Of a stretch of 64,000 bases of DNA, positions 43,118 through 51,327 are shown one piece after another (within the stretch, counting starts at the first letter, position 1; the number at the start of each line of letters is the position of its first letter). The notes beneath the pieces are model-generated. The model did not search any database. It was not told the DNA's origin and was given only the letters and a program-made list of their open reading frames with translations. This DNA is from Pseudomonas sp. A-RE-19 (GTDB lineage Bacteria; Pseudomonadota; Gammaproteobacteria; Pseudomonadales; Pseudomonadaceae), in the NCBI RefSeq assembly GCF_019956555.1, contig NZ_JAHBDQ010000022.1:124001-188000 (forward strand), written 5' to 3'. Both the position numbers and the translations under genes were made by a program.

Positions 43118-44032
43118 ATGCCTGCCCACCACTTCAACACCCACTGCCCCGACTGGGCCACCGCCCTGCTCAATGGCTTTAGCCAGATCTTTCTCCAGCG
43201 CCATCCGCTGTGCGGGCTGCTGTGCCTGTTGGCGATTCTGTTCAGCGCGCCGGCCTTGCTCGGCGGTGCATTGCTGGGAGGGGTCGCCGGGTTGCTCACC
43301 GCGCAACGTCGCGGGTACGCCAAGGTGGATCGTCAGGCTGGGCTGTTCAGTTACAACGGTGTTTTGCTCGGCTTGCTGCTGAGCCTTTATTTTCCTTGGT
43401 CAGCGCTGCTGCCACCGTTGATCATCGCCAGTGGCGGCCTGAGCGCGATGCTCACCCAGCAATGGCTCAAAGGCGCTCGTGATCATCATTGTCTACCGGC
43501 TTACACCGCCCCCTTCGTTGGGTTGAGTTGGTTGTTGCTTGGCTTTGCCGCACCACAGCAACCCGTTCCACCGATCGAACTGAATACCCTCAACCTGCTC
43601 GCCGCCGAATTGAAAGGCCTCGGGCAGGTGATGTTTCTCGGCCACCCCCTGGCCGGCGCACTGATTGCCGCCGGTTTACTGATCGCCGACCGCCGCGCCT
43701 TCCTGTGGGCACTGCTCGGCTCCGCCGCCGGCCTCGGATTTGCCCTTCTGCATCACGATACCCCCAGCGCCTTGCAAGGCTTAAGCGGCTACAACCCGCT
43801 GCTCGCCGCCCTCGCCTTCAGTCAGCAACGCCGCCAACCGTGGTTGCCGCTACTGGGCATTCTGCTGGCGGTGTTGCTCGCGCCAGGGTTCGCCGCGCTG
43901 GGTTTGGCCACGTTGACCGCACCCTTCATCCTCGCCTGCTGGCTGATTCGCGCGGGCATTCGGGTGCTGCGTCAGGCCGCCATGGACAGCGCGCCTTGCG
44001 CTACCGGGGAGAATCGACCTAGGCTTCGCTGA
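43118..44032 (+). CDS. Urea transporter (UT family)
   Basis: The 304-residue protein has about ten hydrophobic segments and the UT-family repeat structure. The first half contains LGGALLGGVAGLLTAQ and LFSYNGVLLGLLLSLYF, and the second repeats it as LGSAAGLGFALLHH and LQGLSGYNPLLAALAFS, with N-P/N-G turn residues of the urea pore. UT channels pass urea across the inner membrane. It follows the glyoxylate operon, which fits use of allantoin or ureidoglycolate, whose breakdown yields both urea and glyoxylate. I chose ATG 43118; upstream codons lie in the REP. Confidence 0.9.
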   Translation: MPAHHFNTHCPDWATALLNGFSQIFLQRHPLCGLLCLLAILFSAPALLGGALLGGVAGLLTAQRRGYAKVDRQAGLFSYNGVLLGLLLSLYFPWSALLPPLIIASGGLSAMLTQQWLKGARDHHCLPAYTAPFVGLSWLLLGFAAPQQPVPPIELNTLNLLAAELKGLGQVMFLGHPLAGALIAAGLLIADRRAFLWALLGSAAGLGFALLHHDTPSALQGLSGYNPLLAALAFSQQRRQPWLPLLGILLAVLLAPGFAALGLATLTAPFILACWLIRAGIRVLRQAAMDSAPCATGENRPRLR

Positions 44033-44053
44033 TTCTCGGTTCAGGCGTTTTCC

Positions 44054-44878
44054 ATGGACAGCAGCAACAACTGGCGTAAAAAGCTTTACGTCATCATTTT
44101 CCAGGCCGACACCCCGGCCGGACGGCGCTTCGACAGCACCTTGCTGCTGATCATCCTCGCCAGCCTGGTGATCGTGGTTCTCGACAGCATCGACAGCGTT
44201 CACCAGAACTACGCCGATGCGTTGGCGTACATCGAGTGGGGCTTCACTGTTATTTTCGCCATCGAGTACGGCCTGCGCCTGTACTGCTCGCCCAAGCCGC
44301 TGCGGTACGCGTTCAGCTTCTATGGGCTGGTGGATTTGCTGGCGATCGTGCCCGGGGTCCTCGCGCTGTATTACAGCGATGCGCAGTACCTGCTGATCAT
44401 TCGAATCATTCGGATGCTGCGGATTTTCCGCGTGCTCAAGCTCAGCCCGTATCTGAAGCAAGCCAACTACTTGATGGCGGCACTACGCGGCAGCAAGCAG
44501 AAGATCGTGGTGTTTCTGCTCAGCGTCAGCACGCTGGTGACAGTGTTCGGCACGCTGATGTACGTGATCGAAGGCCCGGAACACGGCTTCACCAGCATCC
44601 CCAAAGGCATCTACTGGGCGATCGTCACGCTGACCACCGTCGGTTTTGGCGACATCGTGCCCAGGACGCCATTGGGTCAGGTGATTTCATCGCTGGTGAT
44701 GATCACCGGTTATTCGATCATCGCTGTGCCGACGGGGATTTTCACCGCGGAACTGGCCAACGCCATGCGCGGCGAACAACTGCAACACGATTGCCCGATC
44801 TGTAAGAAAAACAGCCACGAACATGGCGCGGCGTTCTGCTCGCGCTGCGGTAATGCGCTGTTCAAAAAACTGGAATAA
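44054..44878 (+). CDS. Voltage-gated-type potassium/ion channel with C-terminal zinc-ribbon-like tail
   Basis: The 274-residue protein has six membrane helices. S4 is seen at about 117-129 as RIIRMLRIFRVLK, with positive residues every three positions. The pore loop has the K+ selectivity sequence TVGFGD (195-200). The tail beyond residue 240 is short and contains two CxxC pairs, C247/C250 (CPIC) and C262/C265 (CSRC), 11 residues apart, likely binding Zn. No cyclic-nucleotide or RCK domain is present. It probably acts as a homotetramer in the inner membrane. The 21-base gap to the urea transporter may reflect co-transcription. Confidence 0.88.
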   Translation: MDSSNNWRKKLYVIIFQADTPAGRRFDSTLLLIILASLVIVVLDSIDSVHQNYADALAYIEWGFTVIFAIEYGLRLYCSPKPLRYAFSFYGLVDLLAIVPGVLALYYSDAQYLLIIRIIRMLRIFRVLKLSPYLKQANYLMAALRGSKQKIVVFLLSVSTLVTVFGTLMYVIEGPEHGFTSIPKGIYWAIVTLTTVGFGDIVPRTPLGQVISSLVMITGYSIIAVPTGIFTAELANAMRGEQLQHDCPICKKNSHEHGAAFCSRCGNALFKKLE

Positions 44879-44921
44879 GCAAAGTATTTTTTAATCTTTA
44901 AATGACTATGCGAAGCCCGGC

Positions 44922-44927
44922 TATAGT
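44922..44927 (+). promoter_or_regulatory. Possible -10 element of sbp
   Basis: TATAGT lies about 59 bases before the sbp start, preceded by an AT-rich stretch from 44883 and no good -35 box. That fits an activator-dependent promoter (CysB is usual for sulfate uptake genes), but this is inference. Confidence 0.35.
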
Positions 44928-44985
44928 GCCTGGCAAATTGCCAACACTTTCCATCGAACATGTTTGATCACACAAGGAATGCGCA

Positions 44986-45984
44986 GTGAAAAAACTCTTT
45001 GGCGCCTCACTTCTGGCCGCTGGCCTGGCCTTGAGCAGCGTGGCTCAGGCTGCACCCACCCTGCTTAATGTTTCCTACGATGTGATGCGAGATTTCTACA
45101 AGGACTACAACGCTGCCTTCCAGAAACACTGGCAAGCCGAGCACAACGAAAACATCACGCTGCAGATGTCCTTCGGCGGTTCCAGCAAACAGGCACGCGC
45201 GGTGATCGATGGCCTGCCGGCTGACGTCATCACCATGAACATGGCCACCGACATCAACGCCCTGGCGGATAACGGCAAACTGGTCCCGGACAACTGGGTC
45301 ACACGCCTGCCGAACAACAGCGCACCGTTCACCTCGGCCACTGTGTTCATCGTGCGCAAAGGCAACCCGAAAGCCCTGAAAGACTGGCCGGACCTGCTCA
45401 AGGATGGCGTGCAAGTGATCGTCCCCAACCCGAAAACCTCGGGCAACGGCCGCTACACCTACCTCTCGGCCTGGGGCTATGTGCTGAAAAACGGCGGTGA
45501 CGAAAACAAGGCAAAAGCCTTCGTCGGCAAACTGTTCAAACAAGCACCGGTGCTCGATACCGGCGGCCGTGCAGCGACCACCACATTCATGACCAACCAG
45601 ATTGGTGACGTCCTGGTGACCTTCGAAAACGAAGCGGAAATGATTGCGCGTGAGTTTGGTCGTGATCAGTTCGAAGTGATTTACCCAAGTGTTTCCGCTG
45701 AAGCGGAACCGCCGGTGTCTGTGGTCGACAAAGTGGTCGAGAAGAAAGGCACCCGTGCCGCCGCTGAGGAATATTTGAAGTATCTGTGGTCGCCGGAGGG
45801 TCAGGAAATTGCGGCTGCCAACTACCTGCGTCCGCGTGATCCGGCGGTATTGGCCAAGTACACCGATCGCTTCCCGAAAGTGGATTTCCTTTCGGTGGAG
45901 AAGACCTTTGGTGACTGGCGCACCGTGCAGAAGACCCACTTCAATGATGGTGGGGTTTTCGACCAGATTTACAGCGGTCAGTAA
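44986..45984 (+). CDS. sbp: Periplasmic sulfate-binding protein
   Basis: The 332-residue protein is the substrate-binding component of sulfate/thiosulfate ABC uptake. It has a signal peptide (cleaved after AQA at residue 22), then LLNVSYDVMRDFYKDYN, the family start, and SFGGSSKQARAVIDGL with the serine-rich ligand loop, and later VPNPKTSGNGRYTYLSAWGY. The permease and ATPase genes (cysTWA) are not adjacent, so it is either a stand-alone sbp or in a different position from them. It has its own terminator. Confidence 0.96.
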   Translation: MKKLFGASLLAAGLALSSVAQAAPTLLNVSYDVMRDFYKDYNAAFQKHWQAEHNENITLQMSFGGSSKQARAVIDGLPADVITMNMATDINALADNGKLVPDNWVTRLPNNSAPFTSATVFIVRKGNPKALKDWPDLLKDGVQVIVPNPKTSGNGRYTYLSAWGYVLKNGGDENKAKAFVGKLFKQAPVLDTGGRAATTTFMTNQIGDVLVTFENEAEMIAREFGRDQFEVIYPSVSAEAEPPVSVVDKVVEKKGTRAAAEEYLKYLWSPEGQEIAAANYLRPRDPAVLAKYTDRFPKVDFLSVEKTFGDWRTVQKTHFNDGGVFDQIYSGQ

Positions 45985-45998
45985 TTCCTGAGCCCAAC

Positions 45999-46030
45999 AA
46001 AAAGGCGACCTATGAAGGTCGCCTTTTTTG
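45999..46030 (+). terminator. Terminator of sbp
   Basis: AAAAAGGCGACCT / AGGTCGCCTTTTTT forms a strong stem with a 4-base loop, about 15 bases after the stop. Confidence 0.93.
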
Positions 46031-46042
46031 TGGGCGCTTGAA

Positions 46043-46127
46043 GATCAAAAGATCGCAGCCTTCGGCAGCTCCTACAGGTGTACGCAAAACCCTTTGTAGG
46101 CGCTGCCGAAGGCTGCGATCTTTTGAT
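46043..46127. repeat. Type-IV hairpin repeat (GATCGCAGCCT family)
   Basis: GATCAAAAGATCGCAGCCTT and a near reverse complement 40 bases later form a long hairpin. The same family occurs at 49089, 58755 and 59700. Confidence 0.85.
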
Positions 46128-46155
46128 TTTGATTTTCGGGGTTTGCGTCATGCCG

Positions 46156-46785
46156 TTACATTGGCGGGGTTACGCTGTCCTTGCCCGCCGCAATCGATTG
46201 GGCGGTCAGCGTCCCGTCAGCACTCTGCGTCACGAACGTCACGATTTTCACGCCCACTTTCAGCAAGCTCCGATCCCCCGGCAGCAGATTCACGATCGGC
46301 ACATCCTCCGGCACCAGAATTTTCTGCTGGCCGCCCTTGTAGTTGACGGTCAGAACGCGACCATTGCTGACCACCAGATTGCCCACGCTGCCGTTGGTCA
46401 TGCTGCTGCCCTTGACCAGATCAAAGGGCCGATGGCCGTCGCCGCTGCCAGTCAGTTCCGGTGGGAACACATGGACTTCCAGCGCCTTGAGGGTGCCGTC
46501 TTCCTGCGCCACGGCAGCCGAGCCGATGTAACTGCCAGGTTTGATGTCTTCGATATTGGCCAGGGTGACAGCACGGACCGTGGTGTCCTTGGTCAGGTTG
46601 ATCGCCACGTTTTCACCGCTGTTGACGTGGACTTTGATGACGTCGGCGCTGACGCCGGTGATCTCGCCGCGTATGCCAATACGCATTCCCGGCGCGTCCT
46701 GGGCCTGAGCCAAAGTTGTTGTGAACAAAGTGAACAAGGTGATTGCTGAAGCGCCGCGAATCAGGTGACGGAACATCGCATTCAT
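46156..46785 (-). CDS. Hypothetical secreted protein (beta-rich, OB-like)
   Basis: The 209-residue product has a signal peptide (residues 1-27, AQA-QD). The mature part contains repeated short beta-strand segments such as GMRIGIRGEITGVSADVIKV and VNYKGGQQKILVPEDVPIV, suggesting an OB-like or DUF5666-type barrel, but I do not recognise a defined function. It starts at ATG 46785 with GGAAGG 7 bases upstream; a 19-codon extension is open but lacks support. It is divergent from the MFS gene. Confidence 0.72.
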   Translation of the reverse strand: MNAMFRHLIRGASAITLFTLFTTTLAQAQDAPGMRIGIRGEITGVSADVIKVHVNSGENVAINLTKDTTVRAVTLANIEDIKPGSYIGSAAVAQEDGTLKALEVHVFPPELTGSGDGHRPFDLVKGSSMTNGSVGNLVVSNGRVLTVNYKGGQQKILVPEDVPIVNLLPGDRSLLKVGVKIVTFVTQSADGTLTAQSIAAGKDSVTPPM

Positions 46786-47017
46786 GGAAGTGCCTTCCGT
46801 TTTATGAACGTTAAGAGAGAAGATAAGCACGCTATCGAACAAGATGCAGGTGAATGTATCATCGGGCGCGACGATCGCGACCGACGATTCAGAAGTCTAA
46901 ATGAACCGCCTCCAATCATTCCTCAGAGGCATGATTACTATCACCTTATTCCCTCTTCCGCCGCTCTAGCCAGCCGATTAGCCTCTGCGCATCCTTTCTT
47001 GTTCAGCGAGACCCGTT

Positions 47018-48223
47018 ATGAACCCAACGACTCAGGTGCCCCACGGTGCCGCGACAATGACCCGAGGCATGGTGCTGCTCTTCGCCTTCTGCTGCGGCGC
47101 CATCGTGGCCAACATCTACTACGCCCAGCCGATCATCGGCCTGATCGCGCCGGACATCGGCCTGACCGACACCATGGCCAGCCTGATCGTTTCGCTGACG
47201 CAAATTGGTTATGCGCTGGGCCTGTTCTTCCTGGTGCCGCTGGGTGATCTGCTGGAAAACCGCCGCTTGATGATCATCACTACGGTGGTGGCGATTGCCA
47301 GTCTGCTGGGCGCCGCGTTTACCGATCAACCGAATGTTTTTCTGCTGATCTCGCTGCTGGTGGGTTTCAGTTCAGTGTCGGTGCAAATCCTGATTCCGCT
47401 GGCCGCCCATTTGACGCCGGAAGAGTCGCGCGGCCGCGTGGTTGGCGCAATCATGGGGGGATTACTGCTGGGTATCCTGCTGGCACGGCCAGTGTCCAGC
47501 GTAGTGGCTGACCACTTTGGCTGGCGTGCGATGTTTGTTATCGCAGCAGTGTTGATGGCGGCGATCAGCATCGTACTGGCGCTGACGGTGCCCAAGCGCC
47601 AGCCTGATCACAGCGCTTCTTATGGCCAATTACTGGGCTCGCTCTGGACGCTGTTGCGTCGGCAGCCAGTGTTGCGTCAACGGGCCTTTTACCAAGCCTG
47701 CATGTTCGCCACCTTCAGCCTGTTCTGGACCGCCGTGCCGCTGGAACTGGCGCGCAATCATGGCTTGTCGCAAACCCAGATCGCGATCTTCGCCCTGGTC
47801 GGCGCCATCGGCGCTATTGCCGCGCCCATCGCCGGCCGACTGGCCGATGCCGGCCATACCCGCACGGCCTCACTGCTGGCTTTGCTGTTCGCCAGCTTGA
47901 GTTTCCTGCCCGCCTTCATCCATCCGGTCTACAGCGTTATTGGTCTGGCCGTGACTGGCGTGGTGCTGGACTTCTGCGTGCAGATGAACATGGTCCTCGG
48001 CCAGCGCGCGGTCTACGCCCTCGACGCCAAAAGCCGCGGCCGACTGAATGCGCTGTACATGACCAGCATTTTCATTGGCGGCGCGTTTGGTTCTTCGGTG
48101 GCCAGTGCGGTGTACGAGCATGGCGGCTGGTTGTGGATCGTGATTGTGGGCAGTGCGTTTCCGCTGCTGGCGTTGTTGCGGTTTTTGAGTGTTTCAGAGA
48201 GGCCTGCACTGGCAACGGCTTAG
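47018..48223 (+). CDS. MFS transporter, 12-helix drug/solute exporter type
   Basis: The 401-residue major facilitator protein starts with ATMTRGMVLLFAFCCGAIVA and has the DHA1-type motif PLGDLLENRRLMIITTVVAI after helix 2, with the G-x-L-x-E-x-R loop typical of MFS. Twelve helices are predictable. Substrate cannot be assigned. It could be an efflux pump of small molecules or amino acids. No regulator gene is adjacent. A compact type-III REP pair follows it. Confidence 0.88.
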   Translation: MNPTTQVPHGAATMTRGMVLLFAFCCGAIVANIYYAQPIIGLIAPDIGLTDTMASLIVSLTQIGYALGLFFLVPLGDLLENRRLMIITTVVAIASLLGAAFTDQPNVFLLISLLVGFSSVSVQILIPLAAHLTPEESRGRVVGAIMGGLLLGILLARPVSSVVADHFGWRAMFVIAAVLMAAISIVLALTVPKRQPDHSASYGQLLGSLWTLLRRQPVLRQRAFYQACMFATFSLFWTAVPLELARNHGLSQTQIAIFALVGAIGAIAAPIAGRLADAGHTRTASLLALLFASLSFLPAFIHPVYSVIGLAVTGVVLDFCVQMNMVLGQRAVYALDAKSRGRLNALYMTSIFIGGAFGSSVASAVYEHGGWLWIVIVGSAFPLLALLRFLSVSERPALATA

Positions 48224-48235
48224 GACGTTAAAAGC

Positions 48236-48283
48236 TTCGCGGGCAAGCCTCGCTCCTACAGGGAACGAGGCTTGCCCGCGAAG
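48236..48283. repeat. Compact type-III REP hairpin
   Basis: TTCGCGGGCAAGCCTCGCTC and its reverse complement are only a few bases apart. It lies between MFS and hicB convergent ends and may also end transcripts. Confidence 0.8.
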
Positions 48284-48302
48284 GCGATTCGACTGATACC
48301 AC

Positions 48303-48707
48303 TCAATGCCGAACCAGCTTTTCCATCGCCGCATCCGCGAGAAAGGAGGAGCGGCTTTTGACATTGTGCTCTCGCACATAACGGTCAATGCGCTGGATCA
48401 CGTAGCCAGGCAGCGTCACGTTGACCTTCTCGGTCTTGCCCAGATACGGCGAGATGTCGAGTTCCAGCATTCCCCATCCCATGTCGGCAAATTCCGGATT
48501 CTCGCGGTGCGCAGCCGCTGAGGTCGGCATCGGAATTGACTCCCCGTCTGCCATGATCTCCTGCAGCAGGATATGGGCAATTTCGACCGCCGCGTTGTAA
48601 GCATCTTCAAACGTATCCCCGGCCGTTACGGCACCTGGAATATCGGGGATCTGAATACCGATGGCGGTGTTCTCGTCGCCCCACTCGATACAGATTGGGT
48701 ATTGCAT
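48303..48707 (-). CDS. hicB: HicB family antitoxin
   Basis: The 134-residue protein has an N-terminal HicB partial-RNase-H-like domain (MQYPICIEWGDENTAIGIQI, DIPGAVTAGDTFEDAYNAAV) that binds HicA. Its C-terminal ribbon-helix-helix or HTH DNA-binding part (KVNVTLPGYVIQRIDRYVRE) should repress the operon. Start ATG 48707 overlaps the hicA stop by one base (TAATG); the same frame is open 80 codons further, but that is inside hicA and is not coding in that frame. The pair appears complete. Confidence 0.93.
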   Translation of the reverse strand: MQYPICIEWGDENTAIGIQIPDIPGAVTAGDTFEDAYNAAVEIAHILLQEIMADGESIPMPTSAAAHRENPEFADMGWGMLELDISPYLGKTEKVNVTLPGYVIQRIDRYVREHNVKSRSSFLADAAMEKLVRH

Positions 48708-48919
48708 TATGGATCTCCTGCCAAACTGGCTCCCGGGCAATAAAGCCCGGCTCGCCTCCTGATGCTTTTGACCGTCCCGATCGGCAAATCCTTCTTCGGA
48801 TGAGGGACGGGTATCGTGTAAGGGCTGTAACGGTGAGTGAAGATGTGATGACTGCCGGTGACCCGGTCCAGTGTCCAGCCCGCCTCTATCAGTTCCTTGA
48901 TCAATAACCTGCTCTGCAC
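48707..48919 (-). CDS. hicA: HicA family toxin (mRNA interferase)
   Basis: The 70-residue toxin has the double-stranded-RNA-binding-like HicA fold. It starts MQSRLLIKELIEAGWTLDRV and has the active-site histidine in TGSHHIF (H24/H25), followed by VPHPKKDLPIGTVKSIRRRA, the family core. HicA cleaves mRNA and is neutralised by HicB. I take the second of two adjacent GTG codons (48919), which has AAGGAGG 6 bases upstream. It is first in the operon, as usual. A perfect 14-base palindrome lies about 32 bases upstream. Confidence 0.92.
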   Translation of the reverse strand: MQSRLLIKELIEAGWTLDRVTGSHHIFTHRYSPYTIPVPHPKKDLPIGTVKSIRRRAGLYCPGASLAGDP

Positions 48920-48950
48920 CACCAGCCTCCTTGCTCCGGCCCGACAAAAA

Positions 48951-48964
48951 TAACCCTAGGGTTA
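48951..48964. promoter_or_regulatory. Palindromic operator candidate of hicAB
   Basis: TAACCCTAGGGTTA is a perfect 14-base palindrome about 32 bases before the hicA start, a fitting place for HicB autorepression. Confidence 0.6.
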
Positions 48965-49088
48965 CTTTTACTCAAGCACAAAAATCCGGATCACGACGCT
49001 CGGTTGTTTTACAGGGTGTTGATTTGATCGGACCTATGTCGAGGTGCTCACTCTCTTGTGTTTGTACCCCGCTCCCTGCGCTACACAA

Positions 49089-49193
49089 TCAAGATCAAAG
49101 GATCGCAGGCTTCGCCAGCTCCTACCTTTGCGTACACCCGCCGTTCATCGTCGTACGCGATCCTGCAGGCGCTGGCGAAGCCTGCGAGCTTTT
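49089..49193. repeat. Degenerate type-IV hairpin repeat
   Basis: GGATCGCAGGCTTCGCCAGC and its inverted form CTGGCGAAGCCTGCGAG flank about 45 bases. The arms are diverged from the other three copies. Confidence 0.65.
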
Positions 49194-49209
49194 CAGCCCC
49201 CAAAAAGCA

Positions 49210-49235
49210 AAACGGCGATCCTGAGATCGCCGTTT
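49210..49235 (-). terminator. Terminator after the 49240 lipoprotein
   Basis: AACGGCGATC / GATCGCCGTT with loop CTGA is followed by TTTTGC on the minus strand, just after the lipoprotein stop. Confidence 0.82.
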
Positions 49236-49239
49236 CCAT

Positions 49240-49644
49240 TCACTGCCCGAATTGCCTGCCCAACCCACCCGGCACGCCATGGATGTCCGTCTCCTCCCAT
49301 GGCCCATTCGGGCTGATCGAGCGGCTCCAGCCGTTGTTCCAGCGGTAGTAGGTGCGCTGGCGGTAGAAGGTGTTGGTCTGATCATCGAGAACGTAAACGC
49401 CAAGTTTCGCATCCCAATGGCTGTTGCCCCCCGGTGGCGGGGCGAAGCTGGCGGAGGTGCGTGGCAGGGGTTTGGACGGCTTGACCGGTGTGCCTGGTTT
49501 GCTCGGTGTCGTCGTTGGAGCCGGTTTGGTGCTCGGCCCCGAAGGCGAGATCGGCGGCAGCCGTTCGGGCTCGGGATGCTGGACCGCACAGGCGCTCAAC
49601 CCCAAAACCATACTGAGCAAAGTGATACGAGCGATCGCGGTCAT
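49240..49644 (-). CDS. Hypothetical lipoprotein, Pro/Thr/Ser-rich
   Basis: The 134-residue protein has a lipoprotein signal with lipobox LSAC (C19). The mature part starts with a low-complexity Pro/Ser/Thr/Lys linker (about 30-62) and ends in a small aromatic domain with NSHWDAKLGVYVLDDQTNTF and TYYRWNNGW, recalling small periplasmic proteins with YHWY/RW repeats. Function unknown. It lies 14 bases after ccmI on the same strand, so it may be read from the ccm transcript. Confidence 0.8.
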   Translation of the reverse strand: MTAIARITLLSMVLGLSACAVQHPEPERLPPISPSGPSTKPAPTTTPSKPGTPVKPSKPLPRTSASFAPPPGGNSHWDAKLGVYVLDDQTNTFYRQRTYYRWNNGWSRSISPNGPWEETDIHGVPGGLGRQFGQ

Positions 49645-49658
49645 GGTGGTGCTTCCTG

Positions 49659-50861
49659 TTATTTATCCGGGCTGTCGATGGTCAGTTTTTGTGGCGCGGT
49701 AGTGCTGGTGGCCAAGGGTTGGCTACGACCGATCCATTCGCCGGCAGTCGGTTGGCCGGCGCGGGAGATGCGCGCAACCAGTTGGACTTCAGGGAAGTTA
49801 GACAGTTTCAACTGCGGCATCATGGCATCGGCATCGCCCAGCTCTACGGTCGCCGGCAAGTCGGCGACGGTCAGACGCTTGGCGGCCAGCGGTGCGGGCG
49901 GGCCGGAGACGGCGCGGGCGAAAATGAACACGCTGTCGCCAGGCTGGACCTTGGCTTTCAAGTCAGGCGCCAAATCGACACGCACTTTGAGCAGTGCGGC
50001 GACCTTCGCGGCTGGAGCTTCGGCCACCTTGCCACCGCTGGCTTCAAGCTTCTCAGCGGCCCGAGTGATGCCGCCTTGCAGCGCGACGCGGGATTTGTCA
50101 TCCGGTGGCAGTTGCACCAGCAGTCGATTCCAGTAGTCGATGGCGTCCTGATAACGTTCGCCTTCGAAGGCTGCGATGCCCAGCAAACCGAGGCTGGTGA
50201 CTTCCTTCGGATCGATTTTCAGCGCTTCGTCGGTCAGGGCCTGGACCTTGTCCGACCACTTCTTGCCATCGGCGAAGTATTGGGCCTGGGCCCACTGCCC
50301 CAGCAGTTCCGGCTGACGACCGGCCAGGGTCACGGTGCGTTCGAAGATCTTCGCCGCATCGGCTGGGCGGTCCTGGGCCATGTAGGTGCGACCGAGGAAG
50401 TACAGGCCTTCAGCCGAGTCGGGCTGAGCGGCGACCGCACGCTCCAGGCGACGGGTCATCTCTTCCATCGACTGTGGCGCCTGGGCGAACTCGCGGGTCA
50501 GCTCGACCTTGTCACTGGCCCCGAAATGCAGGTACAGCCCCAAGCCCAGTACGGGCACCAGAATCGCCGCCAGCAATGGCAGCGGTTTGCCCAGACGCGA
50601 CACGCGCGGTGCCTCGACGCCTTCGGTGTCGGCCAGCAGTTCACGGGCAGCTTCGGCACGGCCGGAGTCCATTTGCTCGGCATTGAGCACGCCCTCTTCC
50701 TGCTGGGTCTGCAACTCAGACACGCGTTCCTGATAGAGCGCGACGTTCAGCGCCGTACGATCCTCTTCAAGTTGGGCACGACGACCACGCAGAACGGGGA
50801 TCAGCAGAAAACTCAGGGCAACCAGAAGCAGCAGGCCTGCAGCGAGCCAGAAATCAATCAT
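49659..50861 (-). CDS. ccmI: Cytochrome c biogenesis protein CcmI
   Basis: CcmI guides apocytochrome c to the CcmFH heme ligation complex. The 400 residues have two membrane helices (about 3-22 and 92-110, LPLLAAILVPVLGLGLYLHF), a cytoplasmic loop rich in Glu and Gln, then a periplasmic TPR part (GLYFLGRTYMAQDRPADAAK and following repeats). The start is ATG 50861 (MIDFWLAAG), overlapping ccmH by 8 bases; a longer in-frame reading inside ccmH is unlikely. It is last in the ccm order. Confidence 0.95.
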   Translation of the reverse strand: MIDFWLAAGLLLLVALSFLLIPVLRGRRAQLEEDRTALNVALYQERVSELQTQQEEGVLNAEQMDSGRAEAARELLADTEGVEAPRVSRLGKPLPLLAAILVPVLGLGLYLHFGASDKVELTREFAQAPQSMEEMTRRLERAVAAQPDSAEGLYFLGRTYMAQDRPADAAKIFERTVTLAGRQPELLGQWAQAQYFADGKKWSDKVQALTDEALKIDPKEVTSLGLLGIAAFEGERYQDAIDYWNRLLVQLPPDDKSRVALQGGITRAAEKLEASGGKVAEAPAAKVAALLKVRVDLAPDLKAKVQPGDSVFIFARAVSGPPAPLAAKRLTVADLPATVELGDADAMMPQLKLSNFPEVQLVARISRAGQPTAGEWIGRSQPLATSTTAPQKLTIDSPDK

Positions 50862-51327
50862 TCTTGGTTTTATCCAACAGGTGGTCGAGGCGCTCACGCT
50901 CATCAAGGGAAAGCGTGTCCGGACTGTCAGTGCGTTGCACGCGACGGCGGCGAACGATCACGGCGATAAGCACAAAACCGCCCAGCAACAGGCCGGCGGG
51001 GCCGAACCAGAGCAAAGCGGTTTTAGCGTTCAAGGCGGGTTTATAGCGGACGAAGTCACCGTAGCGGTCGACCATGAAATCGATGATCTGCTGGTTGTCC
51101 TTGCCCTCGCCGAGCATGCGGAAAATCTCTTTGCGCAGGTCGGCGGCAATCGGTGCGTTGGAATCGGCGATGTCCTGATTCTGGCACTTGGGGCAACGCA
51201 GTTCTTTGGTCAGCTCGCGAAAACGCTCGCGGTCGCCTTCTTTGGCGAACTCGTAGGTGTCGATGGCCGCGTGGGCCATACCGGCCATGCTCAAACCCAA
51301 TACGGCGGCGGCAATCCAGCGCTTCAT
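50854..51327 (-). CDS. ccmH: Cytochrome c maturation thiol-disulfide protein CcmH
   Basis: CcmH reduces the cysteines of apocytochrome c before heme attachment. The 157-residue protein has a signal-like helix (1-20), the redox motif LRCPKC with C45/C48 followed by QNQDIADSNAPIAADLR, and one C-terminal membrane helix (about 105-123). It has the single-domain length, with the TPR function supplied by a separate CcmI. It overlaps the preceding dsbE/ccmG gene by 4 bases. Confidence 0.96.
   Translation of the reverse strand: MKRWIAAAVLGLSMAGMAHAAIDTYEFAKEGDRERFRELTKELRCPKCQNQDIADSNAPIAADLRKEIFRMLGEGKDNQQIIDFMVDRYGDFVRYKPALNAKTALLWFGPAGLLLGGFVLIAVIVRRRRVQRTDSPDTLSLDERERLDHLLDKTKND

Noticed and set aside
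48708..48947. 80-codon N-terminal extension of HicB
   Set aside because: It lies inside hicA in another frame. The real start MQYPICIEW overlaps the hicA stop as TAATG.
49659..49671. Transfer signs near ccm or motility clusters
   Set aside because: Codon use and gene order of ccm and the motility genes look native; there is no integrase, tRNA or attachment-like repeat near them.
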